Part shown: piece by piece, positions 8,552 to 17,313 of the stretch | Layout of the letters: each line of letters begins with the position of its first letter | Position numbering within the stretch: position 1 is the stretch's first letter | Source of the DNA: an uncultured Bacteroidales bacterium | GTDB lineage: Bacteria > Bacteroidota > Bacteroidia > Bacteroidales > P3 | Assembly (NCBI GenBank): GCA_947179195.1 | Contig: CAMXAS010000003.1 | Span: 1-33,863 of the forward strand | Direction: 5' to 3' | DNA length: 33,863 bases | Program-made: the position numbers and the translations under genes | Notes under the pieces: model-generated | Databases searched by the model: none | Seen by the model: only the letters and a program-made list of their open reading frames with translations | What the model was told of the DNA's origin: nothing

Positions 8552-9973
8552 ATGGATAAACAGCGTACACTTAAAGCGCCGGTCGAAATCAAAGGCGTGG
8601 GGTTGCATACGGGCCTGACGGCCACCGTGACCTTGAAACCGGCTCCTGAAAATTTTTGGTTCCAGTTCAAGCGGACCGACTTGCCGGACAGCCCGAATAT
8701 CGAGGCCCTCGTGGAGAACGTCGTGGATTCCTCGCGCGGTACCACCTTGGGCAAAGGCGACGCCCGCGTGGCCACCGTCGAGCACTTTTTGGCGGCCCTG
8801 GCCGGTTTGGGCCTGGATAACGTCTTGATAGAGACCGATACGATGGAGATGCCGATTCTGGACGGCAGCGCGGCGCCGATCGTGGAGGCGATTCTGAAGG
8901 CGGGCATCGTGGAACAGGATGCCGAACGCCGGTATTACGAATTGCCGTCGGCCGAAACCTTTACGTCCGAAGACGGCAAAATCCGCCTCAAGGCCGTGCC
9001 GTCGGAGGCGCGCGAGATGACGGCTTTGGTCGATTACGACTCCAAGGTGGTCGTGCCGCAGTACGCGCAGTTCCGTGTGGACGGCGCGGCGAACGAAACC
9101 TATTTTTCGCAGGAAATCGCGCCCAGCCGGACGTTCGTGTTCCTGCACGAATTGGAAGCCCTGTATCAGCACAACCTGATTAAGGGCGGCGATTTGTCGA
9201 ACGCCATCGTGTTTGTCGATAAAGTGTTGCCCGAAGCCGAACTCAGCCGTTTGGCCGGTTTGTTGAACAAGCCGACCGTGGAAGTGAAGGCGGAAGGGAT
9301 GCTGAACAATGTGGACCTGCGTTTCAAAAATGAACCGGCCCGTCATAAACTCATGGATATGGTGGGCGATTTCGCGTTGCTCGGATGCTATCTGAAAGCG
9401 CAGGTAACGGCCGAACGGCCGGGGCATGCCGTCAACGCCGCGTTTGTGAAACAATTGGCCAAGCGCGCCAAGAAAGACATGGCGGTAGAGGCTTTGCCGC
9501 ATTGGGATCCGAACGCCAAGCCCTTGTACGACATCAATCAGATTCAGCAGATTCTGCCGCACCGTCCGCCCTTCCTGTTGGTCGATAAAATCGTCTATAT
9601 GGATAAGGACCAGGTGGTCGGTATCAAGAACGTGACGATGAACGAAGCGTTTTTCGTGGGCCACTTCCCGGGCGCGCCCGTCATGCCGGGGGTTTTGCAG
9701 ATGGAAGCCATGGCGCAATGCGGCGGCATCTATATGCTGACGCAGTTGCCGGATCCGGAAAACTATCTGACGTACTTCCTGAAAATGGACCAAGTGAAAT
9801 TCCGCCGTCAGGTGGTGCCGGGCGACCAGTTGATTTTCAAATTGGTGCCGGCTTCACCGTTCCGCAGAGGGCTGTGCCACATGAAAGGCTGGGCCTATGT
9901 GGGCGATGAAATCGTGGCCGAAGCCGAACTGTTGGCGCAACTGTTGCGCCGCGCGGATGCGCCCAAGCTTTAA
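8552..9973 (+). CDS. lpxC: bifunctional LpxC/FabZ (UDP-3-O-acyl-GlcNAc deacetylase / 3-hydroxyacyl-ACP dehydratase)
   Basis: LpxC start MDKQRTLKAPVEIKGVGLHTG, VEHFLAALAGLGLDNVLIE, DGSAAPIVEAI; FabZ part ILPHRPPFLLVDKIVY...GHFPGAPVMPGVLQMEAMAQCG. This fusion is well known in Bacteroidetes. Confidence 0.95.
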   Translation: MDKQRTLKAPVEIKGVGLHTGLTATVTLKPAPENFWFQFKRTDLPDSPNIEALVENVVDSSRGTTLGKGDARVATVEHFLAALAGLGLDNVLIETDTMEMPILDGSAAPIVEAILKAGIVEQDAERRYYELPSAETFTSEDGKIRLKAVPSEAREMTALVDYDSKVVVPQYAQFRVDGAANETYFSQEIAPSRTFVFLHELEALYQHNLIKGGDLSNAIVFVDKVLPEAELSRLAGLLNKPTVEVKAEGMLNNVDLRFKNEPARHKLMDMVGDFALLGCYLKAQVTAERPGHAVNAAFVKQLAKRAKKDMAVEALPHWDPNAKPLYDINQIQQILPHRPPFLLVDKIVYMDKDQVVGIKNVTMNEAFFVGHFPGAPVMPGVLQMEAMAQCGGIYMLTQLPDPENYLTYFLKMDQVKFRRQVVPGDQLIFKLVPASPFRRGLCHMKGWAYVGDEIVAEAELLAQLLRRADAPKL

Positions 9974-10767
9974 ATCTTTTCGATATCGGCGGCGGGAATC
10001 CAACCTTGGTTCCCGTCGCTCATTTTTATCTTGCAGTAGGGCGCTATTTCGTCCAAAATCTCCACTTTATTCCCTTCGTGCAACAGGTAGCGGACCTCGG
10101 CCGCGGCTTCGGGGCGCGCCTTGATTTCGCTTTGCGGCACCATGATGATGGCTTCGGGCTTGAAACGGGCGTTCCGTGCGGAAAGGCAGGCCATCAGCGT
10201 GATGAAGGCGGCCACCAACAGCAGGATGGCGCCGTAGAACGTCGTGCGGCGCAGACTGTAGCTGTGGCTCAGGAAATAGCAGACCAAACAGAGCAGCAGG
10301 CCGGCCGTAAGGCCCAACAACCCGCCGGCCCATGCGTCGGCCGGTAGGGCGCGCACGACGCGCTGCCAAAAGTCTTGCAGGAAGAAAGAGGGCAGGGCTT
10401 CCCGGTCGTCGGTGATTTTGGTGCGGCAGAGCGCCAGGTTCTGCCGGATGTCGGCCTGGCCGGGTTTGAGGCGGTCGGCGCGTTCGTACGACAGAATCGC
10501 GCGGCTGTAAGCGCCCGTCTTGTAATAGGCGTTGCCCAAGTTGTAATAGACTTCCCAAGCCTCATAGGGCAGAGCCAATATCTGCCGGTAGCAGTCGATG
10601 GCTTCTTCGTATTTCTCGCGTTGATAGAGCAGGTTGCCTTCGGCGTAGAGGTTGCGCGCGTAATCGACGGGCAATTCGGAGGTGGCCGCCTGCAGGCGGA
10701 CGGTTGTCAACAGGGCCGTCATCCAGACGGCACAGAGGATTGGCCAGCGGCGGATATGGGTTTTCAT
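9970..10767 (-). CDS. batE: BatE-like TPR protein with C-terminal SH3 domain
   Basis: Signal/TM start MKTHIRRWPILCAVWMTALL; TPR (NLYAEGNLLYQREKYEEAIDCYRQIL, NLGNAYYKTGAYSRAILSYERA); SH3-like C-terminus (KVEILDEIAPYCKIKMSDGNQGWIPAADIEKI). Start overlaps the batD stop (ATGA). Confidence 0.88.
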   Translation of the reverse strand: MKTHIRRWPILCAVWMTALLTTVRLQAATSELPVDYARNLYAEGNLLYQREKYEEAIDCYRQILALPYEAWEVYYNLGNAYYKTGAYSRAILSYERADRLKPGQADIRQNLALCRTKITDDREALPSFFLQDFWQRVVRALPADAWAGGLLGLTAGLLLCLVCYFLSHSYSLRRTTFYGAILLLVAAFITLMACLSARNARFKPEAIIMVPQSEIKARPEAAAEVRYLLHEGNKVEILDEIAPYCKIKMSDGNQGWIPAADIEKI

Positions 10768-12614
10768 GCTTTCAATTCTTTGATGATGGATGAAATGACT
10801 TCCAAGGCTTCCGCGTGGAGGTCGGCCATGCTTATGCGGCTGTTCCCCTGCGGCGCGAAACGTTCGTACTCGCAATGCTCCAACGTCTGTATGAAGGCGT
10901 CGGCACTGGCTTCCGAAATGCCTTTTTCGTGTAACACCTCGCGGACGCGCGCCATCGAGAGGTCGGAAACCGGGATGTTGAATTTGCGGCTCAAAAAGCC
11001 CCAAAGCGCCTGCGACAGTTCGATATAAAAGTCATTCTTCCGGTTTTGCGTCATATAAAGGTGCCCTTTCCGCAGACAGCGGCGCGCTTCCTTGTAGGCG
11101 CGTTTGTTGCGCAGGCCGATGGAATCCGCCAATTGGGCGCGGTGGCGGCGGTAGAGCCCGACCGAAAGCGCCGTCAAGACGAACAGGCCGGCCAAGCCGA
11201 GCCACCAGCCCGTGCTGAGGAAGAACTGCCGGCCTGTCCTGAACCAATGCGGGGCGTGGGTCTGCAAGGGCGCCAGGGTTTGGGCCGCGCGGCCGTCGGC
11301 CTGCTCAGAACTGCCGGCGGGCACATACGTGCCGTCGCCCTCGCGGATGTTCAGCGCCGTTTCGGGAATGTCCACGGTGCGGTATTGGCCCGCCTGCGGG
11401 TTGAAATACGAGAACGAGAAGGCGGGGATACGGTAGATGCCGGGGCTGCGCGGCACCACGATGTATTCCATCGAGGCCTGGCCGCCGATATGGCCGTCCT
11501 GTGTCTTGTGCAGGTTCACGCGCGGTTCGTAGACGTCGAAGTCGGGCGGGAACAGGATGTGCGGCGGTTGGATCAACTCGATGTTGCCGCTGCCGCTTAC
11601 CGTAAACGTGAAGTCGATGGCTTCGTTGGCCTTGAGCGGCTTGGTCTTGTCGTACTGGAACGTCACCTTGTAATCGCCTACGGGGCCGTTGAAATCGGCG
11701 GGTCGGCCGGTTTCGGGCAACGGCCGCACGTTGAGTACCGTCGGTTTGGTGCGCACATTGGCCTGGGTGTAGGTCACGCGGTCGAAAAACGGGTCATCGA
11801 AAATATCGAAAATCGTGCCCGTGCGTTCGCGCTTCTGCTGAATGGCGGCCACCACCTCTATCTCCAACGGCTCGATCGTGAGTTTGCCGGCTTCCTGCGG
11901 GAACAGCGCCACCTTGCGCAAATCCACATAGACGTAGGGGCGGCCGTTGATGGTCTCGCGCTGCTCGTTTTCGCCCGTTTTCAGTTCCTCCGACCAGAAA
12001 CCCTTGTTGGTCGGCAGTTTGTAGATGCTGTATTGGCGCACGGGCACGGCCGTATAGAGGCGGTAGGTCACGACGACTTCTTCGCCGACATACGGGTTGC
12101 TCTTGCTGACGAAACTCCGCAGGAAAACGTCGTCGTTGCCGATTTCGCCGCTGACGGGTTGGGACGGACGGCCGCCGGGCGCGTTGCGGGCGGCACGGGC
12201 AGGATTGGCGGGTTGCGTACGCGCCGGCAACACTTTCAGCACCACGGCTTCCGTCTGATAGGCCTGGCCTTTGACCTCGATGGTGGCCGGCTCAAAACGG
12301 AATTCGCCCGCCGATTCCGGGGCGCGGAGCCGATAGGCATACGAGAGCGTGAAACTCTGTTGCATATGCCCGTTGATATAGCTGACGTTGGTCGATTGCG
12401 ACTGGGCGGGGCCGAACAGTACGTCGAAGCCCTTGAAGGCCGGTGCTTTGAAATTGCGCGACCCTTGCGCATTGACGATGAACGAGATGTCGAACGCTTC
12501 GCCGGCATAGACTTCCCGCGGCGCCTGCACTTGGAACGTGACGCCCTCTTGTGCCGCGAGGGTCGCCGGCAGGAGGCACAACAAACAGAGTAAATTACAA
12601 ACGAAACGTCTCAT
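10764..12614 (-). CDS. batD: BatD-like protein (oxygen tolerance/aerotolerance)
   Basis: Signal peptide (MRRFVCNLLCLLCLLPATLAAQEG), BatD-type domain (VQAPREVYAGEAFDISFIVNAQGSRNFKAP.F.GFDVLFGPAQSQSTNVSYINGHMQQSFTLSYAYRLRAPE), C-terminal TM. Start at 12614 preferred over 12623. Confidence 0.9.
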   Translation of the reverse strand: MRRFVCNLLCLLCLLPATLAAQEGVTFQVQAPREVYAGEAFDISFIVNAQGSRNFKAPAFKGFDVLFGPAQSQSTNVSYINGHMQQSFTLSYAYRLRAPESAGEFRFEPATIEVKGQAYQTEAVVLKVLPARTQPANPARAARNAPGGRPSQPVSGEIGNDDVFLRSFVSKSNPYVGEEVVVTYRLYTAVPVRQYSIYKLPTNKGFWSEELKTGENEQRETINGRPYVYVDLRKVALFPQEAGKLTIEPLEIEVVAAIQQKRERTGTIFDIFDDPFFDRVTYTQANVRTKPTVLNVRPLPETGRPADFNGPVGDYKVTFQYDKTKPLKANEAIDFTFTVSGSGNIELIQPPHILFPPDFDVYEPRVNLHKTQDGHIGGQASMEYIVVPRSPGIYRIPAFSFSYFNPQAGQYRTVDIPETALNIREGDGTYVPAGSSEQADGRAAQTLAPLQTHAPHWFRTGRQFFLSTGWWLGLAGLFVLTALSVGLYRRHRAQLADSIGLRNKRAYKEARRCLRKGHLYMTQNRKNDFYIELSQALWGFLSRKFNIPVSDLSMARVREVLHEKGISEASADAFIQTLEHCEYERFAPQGNSRISMADLHAEALEVISSIIKELKA

Positions 12615-12616
12615 GC

Positions 12617-14455
12617 TTACCAATCTTTTTCGGTATATTTCTTCCGGACGGGCATTTCCTTTTTCTTGACCTTATCCAACGTCTTTTTCTCTTGGTTTTC
12701 CAAAGCCTGCAAAATCTTTTCGGCATCATTCTTCTTGCGGCGGTCCTCCTGCGATTCGCGTCCCTGTTGCTGGTCTGGGCGGGGTTGCTGACCGTCCTGC
12801 TCGTCTTGGCCGTCCTGCTGGTTCTGCTGTCCTTGTTGCTGGTTCTGTTGGTCTTGGTTGTCCTTGTCTTGATTCTGTTGCCCGTTCTGTTGATTCTGCT
12901 GGTTTTGCTGCTCCTGTTTATCTTGCTTGTCTTGGTTCTGATTGCTTTGTTGCTGCTGTTGCTGTTGTTGAAGCAGTTTCTGCGCGTAGGCCAGGTTGTA
13001 TTTCGTATCGGCGTCGTCGGGGCGTTGGCGCAGGGCCTGTTTGTAGGCGTCCACGGCTTCGGCGTAAGCCTGCGTCTGCATATAGGCGTTGCCGAGGTTA
13101 TGGGCGGCCTGGGCGCGTTCTTTCTTATTCAGGTACGGGCTCTGCAACACCTTGTTGTATTGTTCCGCGGCCTGCGGGTAAAGCCCTTGTTTGTATTGGG
13201 CGTTGCCGAGGTTGTACAGCAGGCGGCTGTTCGTGGAGTCGAGCGTCAGCCCCTTGCGGTACATTTCTTCGGCGGCCGGATGGTCTTCCAACTCGTAGAG
13301 GCGGTTGCCCTGATGCGTCAGCGGCACCAAGGTTTGGGCCTGCAGGCCGGAGGCGGATGCGGCGGCCAGGCACAGCACCGTCACGAGCAGGGGCGCCGGC
13401 GCTTTTTTCGCGTTTTTCATGCCGAAAATGTGTTTGCGGTTCAAACGGCGGTGTTGTTTCGTAAAGATGAGGACGTCGAGCAGCAGGCAGGCGACGGCCA
13501 CCCACAGCGGCCATTGATAGCGGCTCTCGTAGTCGGATATGTCGCGCTGTTCCAGCAGGGTCTTGTCCAAGCGGTTGATTTCGTCAAACACTTTGCCGAT
13601 GCCGGCCGACGTATTGTTGGCGCCCACGTAACTGCCCTTGCCTTCGGCCGCAATCTGACGCAGCATCTCTTCGTTCAACTTGGTCATGACCGTTTGTCCG
13701 CTGCGGTCTTTCTTATAATCCACGATCCGGCCGTTGGCGTAGATGGGAATCGGCCCGCCCTGCGGCAAGCCCATGCCGATGGTGTGGACGGCGACGCCGG
13801 CTTTGGCCGCCCGTTGCGCCGCGCTCAGCGCCGCGGCCTCATGGTCCTCGCCGTCGCTGATGACGATGATGGCCTTGTTGTGGGCGTTGTCGCGTTCCTC
13901 TTGCTCGAAACTCTGCATACAGAGGTCGATGGCCGCCCCGATGGAGGTGCCTTGGGTGCTGATGTCGTCGGTGCTGATTTCGCTGATAAACAGTTTGGCC
14001 GCGCCGTAGTCGCTCGTCAGCGGCAGTTGCAGGAAGGCGTCGCCGGCAAAGACGACCAGACCGATGCGGTCGTTGCCCAGGCGGTCGAGCAGACGGATGA
14101 GCGCCTGTTTGGCGCGCATGAGCCGCGAGGGTTGTATATCCTCGCAGTTCATGCTGTTGGATATATCCAGGGCCACCATCAAGTCCACGCCTTTGCGCTC
14201 CGCCTTTTTGACCGTCGTGCCCATCTGCGGGTTGGCCAGCGCGAGCACGAGACAGATGCCGGCCAGGAGCAGGAGCAGGTATTTGACGTATTGTTTGCCG
14301 ACCGAATAATCCGGCGACAGCGCGATGACCAACTGCGGGTCACCCAAACGGGCAAAACGTTTGTATTTCCGCCGTATGACGAACACGACCGCCGCCAAGA
14401 GCGGCAGAAAGACCAAAAGGCCGTATAGCCATTGCGGGTTTTCGAATCTGAACAT
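12617..14455 (-). CDS. BatB-BatC fusion: VWA-domain membrane protein followed by TPR domain with Q/N-rich tail
   Basis: BatB: VDLMVALDISNSMNCEDIQPSRLMRAKQ (MIDAS DxSxS), ISDGEDHEAAALSAAQRAAKAGVAVHTIGMG, C-terminal TM. Then in frame KHIFGMKNAKKAPAPLLVTVLCLAAASASGLQAQ (signal-like) and TPRs (HQGNRLYELEDHPAAEEMYRKGL, LYNLGNAQYKQGLYPQAAEQYNKVL). Start MFRFENPQW at 14455, overlapping the batA stop by 1 nt (TAATG). Confidence 0.88.
   Translation of the reverse strand: MFRFENPQWLYGLLVFLPLLAAVVFVIRRKYKRFARLGDPQLVIALSPDYSVGKQYVKYLLLLLAGICLVLALANPQMGTTVKKAERKGVDLMVALDISNSMNCEDIQPSRLMRAKQALIRLLDRLGNDRIGLVVFAGDAFLQLPLTSDYGAAKLFISEISTDDISTQGTSIGAAIDLCMQSFEQEERDNAHNKAIIVISDGEDHEAAALSAAQRAAKAGVAVHTIGMGLPQGGPIPIYANGRIVDYKKDRSGQTVMTKLNEEMLRQIAAEGKGSYVGANNTSAGIGKVFDEINRLDKTLLEQRDISDYESRYQWPLWVAVACLLLDVLIFTKQHRRLNRKHIFGMKNAKKAPAPLLVTVLCLAAASASGLQAQTLVPLTHQGNRLYELEDHPAAEEMYRKGLTLDSTNSRLLYNLGNAQYKQGLYPQAAEQYNKVLQSPYLNKKERAQAAHNLGNAYMQTQAYAEAVDAYKQALRQRPDDADTKYNLAYAQKLLQQQQQQQQSNQNQDKQDKQEQQNQQNQQNGQQNQDKDNQDQQNQQQGQQNQQDGQDEQDGQQPRPDQQQGRESQEDRRKKNDAEKILQALENQEKKTLDKVKKKEMPVRKKYTEKDW
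12760..12970 (-). repeat. Low-complexity Q/N/D-rich coding segment (CAA/CAG repeats) in the BatC part
   Basis: Translates to QQQQQQQQSNQNQDKQDKQEQQNQQNQQNGQQNQDKDNQDQQNQQQGQQNQQDGQDEQDGQQPRPDQQQ; imperfect CAA/CAG/AAC codon repeats. Boundaries approximate. Confidence 0.85.
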
Positions 14456-15453
14456 TAGGGTAGGGTTTTGAAGACGAACAGCCGGCCTAAGAGTTCCAGA
14501 AGCAACAAGCCTAACGCGAGCCACAGCAAGGGCGCGTATTCGTCGGTGTGCGACTCGTAGGTCATAACCTCTATCTTGCTCTTTTCCAGTTGGTCGATTT
14601 CTTTGAAAATGTTACGCAATTTGTTTTGGTTCGTGGCGCGGAAATAGTTGCCGCCCGTATTCTGCGCCATGGCCTGCAACAGGGCTTCGTCGATTTGCAC
14701 CTCCACGTTTTGGTATTGGATGCCGAACGGGGTCTGGAACGGATAGGGGGCGAACCCCTGCGTGCCGACGCCGATGGTATAGACGCGTATGCCGTACAGT
14801 TTGGCCATGTCGGCGGCCGTGAGCGGGTCGATGGCGCCGCGGTTGTTCACCCCGTCGGTCAGCAGGATGATGGTCTTGCTTTTGGCCGTGCTGTTGCGGA
14901 TGCGGTTGATGGCCACCGCCAGCCCGTCGCCGATGGCCGTGCCGTCTTCAATCACGCCGCTTTTCAAGGCCTTGAGGCGGTGTTGCAAGATATGGTGGTC
15001 GATGGTCAGCGGGCATTGCGTAAAGGCTTCGCCGCTGAACGCCACAAGCCCCATGCGGTCGTCGGGCCGCCCCGCGATAAAGTCGGAGGCCACTTTCTTG
15101 GCCGCTTCCAAGCGGTTGGGCGAGAAGTCCTCGGCCAGCATACTGCCGGAGATATCCATGGCCAGCATGATGTCGATGCCCTCGATGTGGCGGCTGTTGT
15201 TCTTCAGGTGGCTTTGCGGCCGCGCCAACGCGACAATCAGCAGGATGAGGCAGAGCGTGCGCAATACGTAAAGGAGCGGATAGCAGCGTTGCCGCCCCGT
15301 CTTTTTAAGCCGGCCCGCAAAACCGGTGTCGGAGAAGTGCAGACGCGGGTACGTCTTTTTCTCTTGCGCGATGTACCAATAGATGAGGAACGGAATGATA
15401 CACAGCAGCCAAAGGTAGTGCGGGTTGGCGAAAGTCAAATCATTCAGGTTCAT
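14455..15453 (-). CDS. batA: BatA-like VWA-domain membrane protein
   Basis: N-terminal TMs, MIDAS IDIMLAMDISGSMLAEDFSPNRLEAAKKVASDFI, IILLTDGVNNRGAIDPLTAADMAKLYGIRVYTIGVG, C-terminal TM. Confidence 0.92.
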   Translation of the reverse strand: MNLNDLTFANPHYLWLLCIIPFLIYWYIAQEKKTYPRLHFSDTGFAGRLKKTGRQRCYPLLYVLRTLCLILLIVALARPQSHLKNNSRHIEGIDIMLAMDISGSMLAEDFSPNRLEAAKKVASDFIAGRPDDRMGLVAFSGEAFTQCPLTIDHHILQHRLKALKSGVIEDGTAIGDGLAVAINRIRNSTAKSKTIILLTDGVNNRGAIDPLTAADMAKLYGIRVYTIGVGTQGFAPYPFQTPFGIQYQNVEVQIDEALLQAMAQNTGGNYFRATNQNKLRNIFKEIDQLEKSKIEVMTYESHTDEYAPLLWLALGLLLLELLGRLFVFKTLP

Positions 15454-16426
15454 GGGTGCTTGTTTTATGCTGTGCCACAAATTGCCATATCAGGCGGAAG
15501 CAATCCTCGTGTTCCGACGGCTGCGGCTCGCTCTTGGCGAACTTGACCAGGTCGGCGGTGCGGAAGACGGTCTCCAGGCGGTGGATGTCGTCCTTGCGGT
15601 CGGGGTATTGACGCCGCAGGTTCTCGATACATTCGTCCGACGTCATTTCGACGGCGGCGATATGGTATTCGTCGGCCAGGAACACGCGCAGGATGTCGGT
15701 CAGTTCCGTATAGTATTCCTTGACGCGGTTATGTTGCCAAAGTTCTTTGTTCTTGAGGGTCTTGAGGTTGGCCAACGCGAGATCCACGGGTGGGATGGCG
15801 GGCTTGGGCGCCGAGAAGACCGGCAGGTTGCGGCGTCTGCGCCGCCGGTAATACCAACCGAAGACGGCGGCCGCCAACGCAAGCAGGATAGCGCTTATCC
15901 AAACGTAATGGCGGCGGATATAGTCGGCCAGGCGTTCCCAGACCGAAACCTGCTGAATCGGTTTGATGTCGCGGATATCCTGTTCGAAGTCCACGTCGGG
16001 TTCGTAAATGTTGACCCAAAGCGTGTCGGTGTCGTAAATCAGAATCTGCCCGTCTTCGAACACGCGGAAGGAAACCGGCGGAATGGCGTAGGTGCCGGCC
16101 GTGTAAATGGCGAACGGATAGCTGGCGCGCAGGCGGAACAGGCCCGTCGTCTTGTCGTAAGCGGTGTCGTAAGTGGGCGTGGCGGAGAAAAACTCCAGGC
16201 CGGGGTAGGCTTGCGGGTCTAAAACCGGAAACAGCACATGGCGCGGGTCGGTGCCTTCGTATTGCAGTTTGAGCGAGAGGCTGTCGCCTATCCAGGCCGC
16301 GCTGTCGCAGAACACGCGCAAGGCGGGGGCGGCGTTGGCCCGTCCCAAACCGATGCAGGCGACGGCGGCTGTCAGCCACAGCCCCGCCCGGTATATTCCC
16401 CGTTTGAAAAACGAAACGGCCGTCAT
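15440..16426 (-). CDS. Bat-operon membrane protein with signal peptide and one central TM (function unassigned)
   Basis: Signal peptide, beta-rich extracytoplasmic part, TM (HYVWISAILLALAAAVFGWYYRRRRRR), cytoplasmic C-terminus (YYTELTDILRVFLADEYHIAAVEMTSDECIENLR). Position between DUF58 and batA is typical for Bacteroidetes bat loci. 14-nt overlap with batA start. Confidence 0.8.
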   Translation of the reverse strand: MTAVSFFKRGIYRAGLWLTAAVACIGLGRANAAPALRVFCDSAAWIGDSLSLKLQYEGTDPRHVLFPVLDPQAYPGLEFFSATPTYDTAYDKTTGLFRLRASYPFAIYTAGTYAIPPVSFRVFEDGQILIYDTDTLWVNIYEPDVDFEQDIRDIKPIQQVSVWERLADYIRRHYVWISAILLALAAAVFGWYYRRRRRRNLPVFSAPKPAIPPVDLALANLKTLKNKELWQHNRVKEYYTELTDILRVFLADEYHIAAVEMTSDECIENLRRQYPDRKDDIHRLETVFRTADLVKFAKSEPQPSEHEDCFRLIWQFVAQHKTSTHEPE

Positions 16427-16441
16427 GGTATCAATGGACTT

Positions 16442-17308
16442 TTAAATTCGGTTAAACATCGTAATCAGCGGTTTGACATAGTCCTCGCCCGTGGCGATAT
16501 CCGCATGGCGGATGCCGTATTTGACGAGCAGACCGTGTGTCCGCTTGGTCTGCGCCTGACGGTAGGCCGCATAGGCTTGCCGGTTGGCAGCGGAATGCGT
16601 GTCAATCATCACGGATTGGCCGCTTTCGTTGTCCGTTACGCGGAGCAGGCCCACGTCGGGCAGTTCGGTTTCCAAGGGGTCGTACAACCGGATGGCCGAC
16701 AGGTCGTGCCCCTTGGAAACGATTTTGAGCGCGTCTTCATAGGGGTGTTTGTCCATGAAGTCGGACAGCAGGAACACCGTGCATTTGCGTTTGTGGACGT
16801 TGCGGAAGTAGCGCAAGGCCTCGCCGATGTTCGTGCCCTTGTGCTGCGGCTTGAATTCCAACAACTCCCGTATGATGCGCAGGATGTGCTGCCGGCCCTT
16901 TTGCGGCGGGATGTATTTCTCCACCTCCGAGCTGAAAAACAGCAAGCCCACCTTGTCGTTGTTGGAAATGGCCGAAAACGCGAGGATGGCCGCGATTTCC
17001 GTCATGGCGAGGCGTTTGCTCTGTTCGCGCGTGCCGAATTCGTTCGAGGCGCTCACGTCGATGAGCAGCATCACGGTCAACTCCCGTTCCTCTTCGAACA
17101 CCTTGACATACGGTTTGTGGAAACGCGCCGTCACATTCCAGTCGATGAAACGGACGTCGTCGCCGAAGCCGTATTCGCGCACCTCGCTGAACGCCATGCC
17201 GCGCCCCTTGAACGTGCTGTGGTATTGTCCGGAGAAAATCTGATTCGAAAGATCCTTGGTCTTGATTTCGATTTTCCGGACTTTCTTCAATAAATCGGAC
17301 GTTTCCAT
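16442..17308 (-). CDS. DUF58 domain-containing protein
   Basis: KKVRKIEIKTKDLSNQIFSGQYHSTFKGRGMAFSEVREYGFGDDVRFIDWNVTARF, the classic DUF58 signature; follows MoxR. Confidence 0.92.
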   Translation of the reverse strand: METSDLLKKVRKIEIKTKDLSNQIFSGQYHSTFKGRGMAFSEVREYGFGDDVRFIDWNVTARFHKPYVKVFEEERELTVMLLIDVSASNEFGTREQSKRLAMTEIAAILAFSAISNNDKVGLLFFSSEVEKYIPPQKGRQHILRIIRELLEFKPQHKGTNIGEALRYFRNVHKRKCTVFLLSDFMDKHPYEDALKIVSKGHDLSAIRLYDPLETELPDVGLLRVTDNESGQSVMIDTHSAANRQAYAAYRQAQTKRTHGLLVKYGIRHADIATGEDYVKPLITMFNRI

Positions 17309-17313
17309 AAGGC

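Noticed and set aside
12551-14428. 625-aa plus-strand ORF with a spectacular poly-Leu/Val hydrophobic stretch (LLLVLLVLVVLVLILLPVLL...)
   Set aside because: It is the antisense of the Q/N-rich CAA/CAG repeat of BatC (CTG/TTG read as Leu); the sense strand has clear VWA and TPR homology.
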